Position numbers and translations under genes: made by a program. Source: a virus. Taken from it: 43,829 nucleotides of DNA. Under the pieces are notes generated by a model. The model worked only from the letters and a program-made list of their open reading frames with translations, did not search any database and was not told where the DNA came from. The stretch spans positions 1-43,829 of the IMG/VR virus record IMGVR_UViG_3300024346_000138; one strand, written 5' to 3'. Positions 22,905 to 31,000 of this stretch are shown one piece after another; the first letter of the stretch is position 1, and every line of letters begins with the position of its first letter.

Positions 22905-23804
22905 TTATATCCCAAACTTGTTTCTAAGTGCGACTGTATTTCTTATCATATCATCATCATCGAGTCCAGCACTATATATTGCAAAAAATGCTAACTTGGC
23001 ATCCCATGTATTTGCATATTCTCTACAATTGCCTACTTGCGCTGCTGTTCCGTTTAAATCAATGTTTTTAGCAGTAGTACCAGTTTCTACAAGATTAATA
23101 CCATTTTTCCAAATACTTCTTGCTTGTTTATTTTTTAAACACCTAAATGCAATTACATTCCAACGAGTCATTATTGGTTCTCCGTAGGGAGATGAGTTAG
23201 TGTCTACTCTTTCGTCTGCATCACAACACCCGCCTTGATCAAAATATATATGATTATTTGACCAACTACAGTGAGCAAATATTCCTCGTCCTGGTGATGA
23301 TGCAACTCCAGTGCCACCTTCCCATCTAAACGCTCCACTTGAGTTTGGACTATTTTGTCTAAATACCATAAAAACTGTATAGCCGCTGTTATTATCAATG
23401 TTAAAACTATTTGACGCCGGGCCTTCTGCTCGTACGCCATTTGTTTCAATATATGGAATACCCGGGCTATTATGTTCGTGTGTTGTGTCGTATCCGATAG
23501 TTCTTGCAGTTGACCAAACAAAGTGTCTGTCGTTGCCACTTATATCAAGCCAATTTGTACTGCCACTTGTAAAGCTTGCTGAACTACCTACGTCTAGTAC
23601 TAATTCTAGATTTGGACCAGTAATACCTCCGGTATTAGTTCTAGCATCTACCCAAAATCCTCTGTAATAAAATTCTACATATCCAAGATCAGTATTATAC
23701 CTACAGTCGCCGTTTACTGGATTAGTTGGACGCTGACCTGTAGTTCCTACTGGTATTTTCATTGAAGCTGTATCATCAATAATTGTATTTTTAAGTGTTG
23801 CCAT
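22905..23804 (-). CDS. Fibre protein with LamG/concanavalin-like lectin domain
   Basis: This 299-residue protein has the shared N-module 'MATLKNTIIDDTASMKIPVGTTGQRPTNPVNGDCRYNTDLGYVEFYYRGFWVDA'. Residues about 70-299 look like a LamG-type lectin: 'LELVLDVGSS', 'TNWLDISGNDRHF', 'GYTVFMVFRQNS', 'WNVIAFRCLKNKQARSIWKNGINLV', 'WDAKLAFFAIYSAGLDDDDMIRN' and a final 'NKFGI'. Such domains bind surface glycans. Cysteines at 'GGCCDADE' and 'NCREY' are possible stabilisers. Third of three genes with the same N-terminal module, so all three may dock on the same baseplate or fibre partner. Confidence 0.8.
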   Translation of the reverse strand: MATLKNTIIDDTASMKIPVGTTGQRPTNPVNGDCRYNTDLGYVEFYYRGFWVDARTNTGGITGPNLELVLDVGSSASFTSGSTNWLDISGNDRHFVWSTARTIGYDTTHEHNSPGIPYIETNGVRAEGPASNSFNIDNNSGYTVFMVFRQNSPNSSGAFRWEGGTGVASSPGRGIFAHCSWSNNHIYFDQGGCCDADERVDTNSSPYGEPIMTRWNVIAFRCLKNKQARSIWKNGINLVETGTTAKNIDLNGTAAQVGNCREYANTWDAKLAFFAIYSAGLDDDDMIRNTVALRNKFGI

Positions 23805-23812
23805 TTAGATTA

Positions 23813-24700
23813 TTACCCTCGAGTTTTTAATTCTTCTACCTCTTTAGTAAGAGTTTTAACAGCTTCAATCAAATAAGCCGTTAGCTTTGTATACTGGATA
23901 CCATTTCCTTGTACTACATTAGGTAAAATCTTTTCAACGTCTTCTTTAATTAGACCAGCTTCCATTTTACTTGAACCATCTTTACGATCGTACGTTACAC
24001 CTGCAAGTTGCATGATAGCGTCTAATGCATTATTAATTGGATTAACATTCTCTTTGAGTGTTATACTCGAAGTCTCTGTAATAGTTGAAGCAACTAAGGT
24101 TGCAAATGTTCCGTTAGCGGCACTTGCACTACCAATAGTAGTTCCGTCTATATTACCAGCATTTATATCAACAGTTGACAGTGTACTTGTTCCTGTTGCA
24201 TTTATACCAGTTACAGATATATTATTAACATTTAATGTGCCTGAACTTGGTGTAAATTCTATTTTATCATTACTATATGTTAGTGAATTAATACTTCCAT
24301 CGTCAGCATCAGCATCATCCATTAAGGCGACATAATATGCGCCTGTTGACGTAGTATTATTATTTGCTTCTATACTAAAGTCTCCGAAGCTTACAGTACC
24401 ACCAGTGTCTACTAGCATTGCATAGCCGTTTGCTGCTGGTGCTGCTGCTGGCATAGTTAAAGTATACGATGTAACATCATTTGGTGCTTTAATGCCAACG
24501 TATGCACTAGTATCAGCATCACCAAGTCGAAGTTCGCCTTGGGCATTAAGTTGCAAATGGCTATTACATTTTGTAATACCTGATCCGTTTGCATCTAAAA
24601 TAATATCGATATTAGTTTCGATAGATTTTAGAGTATTTTCTTCGGCAGTAAGTGTACCTAATATCGGTCCACCTTGAATACCTGTTGTAATTCTACGCAT
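23813..24700 (-). CDS. Fibre protein with C-terminal S74-type chaperone domain
   Basis: This 295-residue protein has an N-terminal 'MRRITTGIQGGPILGTLTAEENTLKSIETN', a beta-shaft with 'NGSGITKCNSHLQLNAQGELRLGD' and 'LNVNNISVTGINATGTSTLS'. The last 85 residues (from Ser211) look like the S74 intramolecular chaperone of endosialidases: 'SSITLKENVNPINNALDAIMQL', 'GVTYDRKDG', 'MEAGLIKEDVEKILPNVV', 'YTKLTAYLIEAVKTLTKEVEELK' with a final coiled coil. In that family the domain trimerises the shaft, then cuts itself off using a Ser-Lys dyad; Ser and Lys216 are present, though the usual S-D is S-S. AAGGAG precedes the ATG. Confidence 0.82.
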   Translation of the reverse strand: MRRITTGIQGGPILGTLTAEENTLKSIETNIDIILDANGSGITKCNSHLQLNAQGELRLGDADTSAYVGIKAPNDVTSYTLTMPAAAPAANGYAMLVDTGGTVSFGDFSIEANNNTTSTGAYYVALMDDADADDGSINSLTYSNDKIEFTPSSGTLNVNNISVTGINATGTSTLSTVDINAGNIDGTTIGSASAANGTFATLVASTITETSSITLKENVNPINNALDAIMQLAGVTYDRKDGSSKMEAGLIKEDVEKILPNVVQGNGIQYTKLTAYLIEAVKTLTKEVEELKTRG

Positions 24701-24709
24701 ATCTACTCC

Positions 24710-25030
24710 TTATACTGTTGGTGTTTCTATGCCGTAAATAACTGCTGATACATCAGTGCTATTGCTTCTTATAACAATAACTTTGTTTGCATCTACAACT
24801 ATTCCGCCACGTTCTAGTACACCGTTACCAATTAATGCAGTGTCATATTCAATGAAATCAGCTAATGCTGGTACTGCGCCATCAGATATTGCAATTCTTA
24901 CTGCTCTATCTTGACCGTTACGATTTGCAACATTAACTGTTATAACACTAAAAGTATCAGCTGGAACAGTGTATACTGCTGTGTCTGTTGCAGCGGCTAA
25001 GTCTGCTCTTCCTAAAACTCCGGTTGCCAT
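24710..25030 (-). CDS. Small beta-rich virion-associated protein
   Basis: This 106-residue protein has 'AVYTVPADTFSVITVNVANRNGQDRAVRIAISD', 'LERGGIVVDANKVIVIRSNSTDVSAVIYGIE'. The alternating strands suggest a compact beta-sandwich like the 109-residue protein at 39714-40043, which has an analogous layout and also neighbours a giant fibre gene. No enzymatic motif. AGGAGAAAG precedes the ATG and the gene starts 12 bases after the 2907-residue fibre gene. Probably a structural cap or adaptor protein, inferred from context. Confidence 0.7.
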   Translation of the reverse strand: MATGVLGRADLAAATDTAVYTVPADTFSVITVNVANRNGQDRAVRIAISDGAVPALADFIEYDTALIGNGVLERGGIVVDANKVIVIRSNSTDVSAVIYGIETPTV

Positions 25031-25042
25031 GTCTTTCTCCTA

Positions 25043-28000
25043 TTATCTCAACATATAGTTTAATGCTAAAGGTATACCTGTTACAGATTTTGTAAAGTTT
25101 ACGTTTGCATTGATATTTATTAGTTCTCCACTCACAGTGGTTATTTGGTTGGTATTTATGAATATGTCACCAGCTGTAACACTGTTAACATTAAGTGACG
25201 CACCACCGCCACCAATTTGTGCTTCGATATATGCTTTAACTGCTCGCTGTGTTGGTACAACACTATCGCTATTTGCAGTAAAGAATGGATCTGTACTAAA
25301 TTCAGTAATTGAAGCTGAGTTACCGCCTAGTGTAACTGTTCCTAGTGATAGTTCTTGTAGACCAGCAATATTAAATGCTTCAGCATCAAGTGTAGCAACA
25401 CCTGTTGCCTGTTCAATACTAAACAAGTCGCCAACTCTAAAGTTACCATCTTGGTCAGTTGCTGTGAAGAATACTCGTCCACCTGCACTATCAGTGGTTT
25501 CTTTATTTTGATCTGGCAAGTTAACTGGCGGACCATTTACTTCATTTGGATAGTTTGAATCAGCAAAGTTACCTGTTCCGATATCTAAGAAGTCATGTCC
25601 TGTTAATCGTACCTGACTAAATCTAATTCTTAGTTCTAATTCAGTACCTTCAGTTGGTGCTTCGTCAATTTCTAATGTTGGCGAAACTTGTAAGAACCCA
25701 GTAAAGCTACCTTCGTTAGTTCCTCTAAAGCTAACAGTATTAACAAGTTTAAATACTCTTCCAGGCAAACTTGTAAATTCAATATTAGAACCTGCTACTG
25801 GTCTTGAACTTAGTCTCTTAACAGCTACAAATGCTCCTGATTGGAAGAAGTCTGCAGATCCATTAGATGCATTTTCATTTACATCTGATGTTGCTGTAAT
25901 AAATCCTGTTCCTCTATTTGCAAAAGTAGGATTAGCAAGTAGTCCAGTTCCTACACGTACTTGTATGTTTACATCTTCAGTATTGTTAGGATCAGTTACA
26001 GTAATTGTTGGAGTACTTGTATAGTTTGAGCCTGGCTCTTCTAGTCTAATAGCAAATACTTGCTCATTTGCAGTACTTGCACGACCTCTTGCTTGAACTC
26101 CTAATCTAACATTCATTACATCAGCAGTAATGCCAGAACCTATTGCTACAAATTTTGGTGTCTTATCTGGGTTACCAAATGCAATTGCACCGCCTGCACT
26201 AAAGTTAAAGCCTGCGCCGCCTTCAGTTGCCCATGTTAGCCCATATTCAGAATATGTTAGTTCATTAGAGTTACTAGTAACAGCAAACATTCCTTGTCCG
26301 TAAGCAATTTTACTATATGTACCAGTTGGTAAATCTTGTTGTGTCCAAGATACACCGTCTAAACTGTATGCTGCTGTTCCGTCTGTAGCAATAGCAATAA
26401 ATCTACCATTACCCCACGATATGTCTATCCACGGTGCGCTTGGCAATCCGGTACCTGCACTCCAAACTAATCCGTCCGCAGAGTACATTGTATCTGTTGT
26501 ACCGCTTCTAAGAGCTACAAATTTTCCTGCTCCATTTGCTAGTGCAGAATAGTTTGTACCAGTAAGAACTGTGCCTGTAGTTGACCAAGTAACGCCGCCG
26601 TTGTCACTATACACAACGTCAGTATCATTACCACTAATTGCAATAAATCTACCAAGGCTTTCTGCAACTTGTCCAAATGCAACCATTGATGCACCTGCTG
26701 TTGCAAATGTACCTGGTAACGTAACACTAGTCCATGCTACACCATCTAAACTATATGCAGCAGGGCCGCCTTCGGATATTGCTATAGCAACACTTTGTTT
26801 AAATGTTGACGATCCGTCATCTATTAGTCCACTTGTAATATTATCCCAAGAGTTACTTGCTCCAGCATCTGGTAATGAATTTGAAACCCACGTAACACCG
26901 TCAACACTATATGCGCCGCCGATATTAGCATCTGGTATCGCAACAAATACTCCTTTTTGTCCGTAGCCGCTAAAGTCAAAGTCTACAACAGCTCCGTTTA
27001 CATCAACAGTAGTAATTGTAATTACTAGATCATTTAATGGAGTTGCACCACCTAATGACGTACCTGGTATTTCACAATGATTTAGTCTTCCGTAGCCTGC
27101 ACCACCTTGGTTAAGAGTTACATAGTACTTTTCACCATTACGTGTTACATCAAATGTTGCTCCAAGACCATCAGATTCTGTTAATGTTACTACATTAGTA
27201 TATTGCGCCGATGTAGTAACATATGTTGCATCAGTATAAGTATTTGAAGTTATAGTTGCTTGTGTTGCAGTATTTGTCGGAGCACTAAATGCTACTGCTG
27301 GTTCAATTTGATATGTTGTTGTAGCATTTGGAGCAACAATAGGTGTTCCAGGAACAACATGATTCCATTCAGTAACTGTTACTTCTTTAGTACCAGCATC
27401 GTATGTTTGAATAATAGCATACTGTCCATTACCTGCACCACCTACAAGCTGTATTCTAGTTCCAGGGTATGCTGAACTTAAATTACCATCTGTTGCTGAT
27501 ATAAATATTCCTGTTAAGCTTCCTGACTGTGCAACGTTTGACACTGTTGTATAACCAGCACCACCTGTTGTAACACCTTCAGTTTCACTAGGAATAATTC
27601 TACCTTCAAATACGCCTAAGTCTCTAAATTCGTCTGTAATTACAACTTCGTTTGCACCGCCGCCGAATATTTCAAGTTCAGCTTCAGTATAATCATTACC
27701 TGCATGTGTAAATTCTATGTTAAGTATTTGGTTAGCATCTGTGTTAACTAATCCTACAGTAGCGTTATACTGTGTAAGATTGTCAACAACAGCTGATGTT
27801 GCAGTTTCTTCTGGATCAACACCTTCTGCTACAGAACCAAATTTACCGTATGAATTGTTACCGTTTGTAGCACGTACTCTACCGCCGGACTCTGCCAAGT
27901 ATCCCATGTGTGAGTAGTATGTAAACACTGACACAAGTTCTGCTCTACCGTTGTTAAGAATGTGTGCGCCAATACCGTCACTTATGACTTGTGTAAAGTC

Positions 28001-31000
28001 GTTACTAACAATTGAATCATTACCGCCGTTATGCAATGCACCGTCAATTCTTTGACCAGTTGCACCAAATCCGAATGTTGTACAGTTTTGTACATACGGT
28101 GAACGTGCAGTAATCCATACACGTTTATCATCTGGACCCCAACCTGGATCAAGTGATGCATATGCTCCTGCTGTTGGTCTACGTGTTCCGTATATATTAC
28201 TTGCACCTAGATCACCATTTAGACCTTGCATAGTTTGTAGTCTTAATCCTGTACCATTACGTAAGTAATAGAAATCTTCTTCTTGCGATCCTATCATTGC
28301 ATTTACATAATATCTTGCTGCAAGTCTTGTTTTATAAGCAGCAGGACGATAAACTACAACATCGTTAGTGTAAGTTCTCTTCCATTCCTGGCCCCATACT
28401 AGATCCCATTTCATAGCATTAATATATTCTTTAATATCTCTAGCACAAATAGCTCTATTATATGTATATGCTGTTTTTACAATAAACTGGTTATTTGTTC
28501 CGTCTACTTGTACATACACGCCGCCTACTGTATTTGAAACAGCAAACTCAGTAGCACTAAAGACATCAGCAACATAAAACTTATTATTTAGGAAGAAGTT
28601 AGTATTTGTTAAAATGTTATTTGGATTTTCAAATGCTATTTCCATTCCAACTTTTAGCCAACCTGTATCTGCAACAGTAAGTGTATACAGATCTACTCCG
28701 CCTGATGCACCACCAATTGTTACAGTAGTATCAGTTACAGTTGACCTAAAGTAATCATTGACATATGCTATTGCTTCGTCTACAATAAATTCTTTATTCA
28801 CCTCTAGTTGTCTAACAGCATTATAAACTTCAATATCGTCTGTTTGTCTATTACCACCTTCATTTGATCCTGCCCAGATTGTATCTTGTACTAGATCCCA
28901 TGTTTCATTAATTCCAGTAATAGCTGTAGCTTCAGAAATTTCTGCAACAGCTAGTCCTAGCGCAAATTGATTTGCTGCTATTGTTGCTGTTTTTTGCGGA
29001 CCTGTTACTTTATTACTAGTTCTACGTAAGTAAGACAAGCCTGCATTAACACTTGCATAGTTTGTTCCTAGCATCCAATCATATCTAGCAGCATCAATTA
29101 TAAGTCCTAAATCTCTAGAACACTTAGCATGATCGTATTTAAAGTCATTGTATGTATTTGTAATAAACTGAATTACATTTAATATTACGTCTGATCTACT
29201 ATTGTCAATAGTTGTTTTAGCAGTTGTAAATTCAGCATCTGCCCATGTTACACTTGGATATGACACTGCGCCTAATACTGCCGACAATGTTGTAGTACCG
29301 TCAATTACATCACTAACTGTTTCTACAAGTGCTTGAACTGCACTTCCTTCAGTTGCACTTGCTGGTGTTCCTAGTGTAGTTTGTAGTGTAGTATTTCCAG
29401 TTTGTGCAGTTACAGAAGTCTCTTGTACGATATCTGACATAATGCTTGCTAAGTGATTGTAAGCTGCTGCTGTTTCTGTAGTTTGACCATCTACTTGTAT
29501 TGTTCCGTTTACAAAATAAGATTCACAAATTCTACTAGTAGCTTGGTTACCGCCATATAAGATATCATAACTTGCTGCGTTAACAATGTATTCTACATCT
29601 CTTGCACACTTAGTACTATCATAAACTAAAGAACCATAGTTTTGTGCAATATACGCAATAACATCATCTTTCATAAAAGCAATGTTTGCTTGTAAGTTAT
29701 CTTTTGCATCTACTTTATTTTGGTCAACGCCTGATGGGCTTGGTAATACTAATGCATTAACTGTGCCGTCTCCTGGCATTGCTGTACCTAACGACCCGTT
29801 TTGGATAATATCAACTATTTCGTTATATGCAGTATTAAGTCTAGTTAAGTCATTGCCAGAACCAAGTAAAACTCTATACTGATCTCTAGCATTTCTAATA
29901 GCACCTACAGTTTCAACTCTTTGGTTTTGTAGATTGTATGCATTATTTGGGCGCTGATAAGCAATGCCGTTAAATGTAGCGTTATAGTTTGTACCAAGCG
30001 CAATATCATATGCTGTATCAGTAATAATGTTTGTTAAGTCTCTGCGGCACTTTGCACTATTATATTTAAAGCTACCAAAGTTTGCATTTATAAAGTCAAT
30101 TGTTTTTTCTTGTATAACTGGTAACGCTGCAACTAAGTTTGTGCTATCTGATTGTAATCCAACTGAAGCACCTGCAACACTTGGATATGTTATCGATGCA
30201 GCTGAGATACCGTTAGTGACCGCAGGTATAACTGTATTATTAAACAATGCTGCAATAGCGTTTGATACTGTTGCATTACCTGGCTTACCACTAATTTGTG
30301 TTACGCCTGTTTGATATGTTGGAGTAACTGTAATATCACGTCCTACTGTTTGTAATAAATCACGCAAGTATCCGTAAGATGCAATAGTAGCAAGCTTTTG
30401 CGGAGTGTCAATACTTACATCGTCAATATCAACAATACCTGCTGCATCAGTTTCAAAAACAATTTCTGTTTGCAATGCAGTAGCAGTAAACGTATACGAA
30501 ACACTGCTTGTAGATGTAAGATCTATTGCAGTAGCTAATGCTGTGTCTGAATTTGGATTTCTTGCAAATACACTTGCTCCGTCAGCAGTATGAGTAACTG
30601 AAACGTTTACTGTATATTCTTGACCTGGCGTAGTATAAACAGTTTGCAATGCAGTACCTGCAGTTCCACCGGCAGCAACAAGTTCGTTACCTGTTATTGC
30701 AAATGCACCATTTGTAATAGTCCAATCAGTTGTGGTTGCAAAATCGCCGTTAGTTATTAAACCAGTTATTTTATTAACATTTCCACTACCGTCATAGTAT
30801 GATTTAGTAGCATTATATGTCTGCCAGTTGCCGCCATAAACTAGATCGTATGCAACTGCATCTATTATAAATCCAACATCTTGTTTACATTTTGTTTTAC
30901 CATATTCAAGATTTGGATATTGATCTGCAATATATGCAATAATTTCTTCTTGTATAAACTCTTTGTTAGAAGCATTTAGTTCTATTGCATAACCGTACTC

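Noticed and set aside
23204-23539. Minus-strand frame of 111 residues that looks like a membrane protein
   Set aside because: It lies wholly inside the LamG-type fibre gene in another frame, has no ribosome site, and the host gene has clear domain homology.
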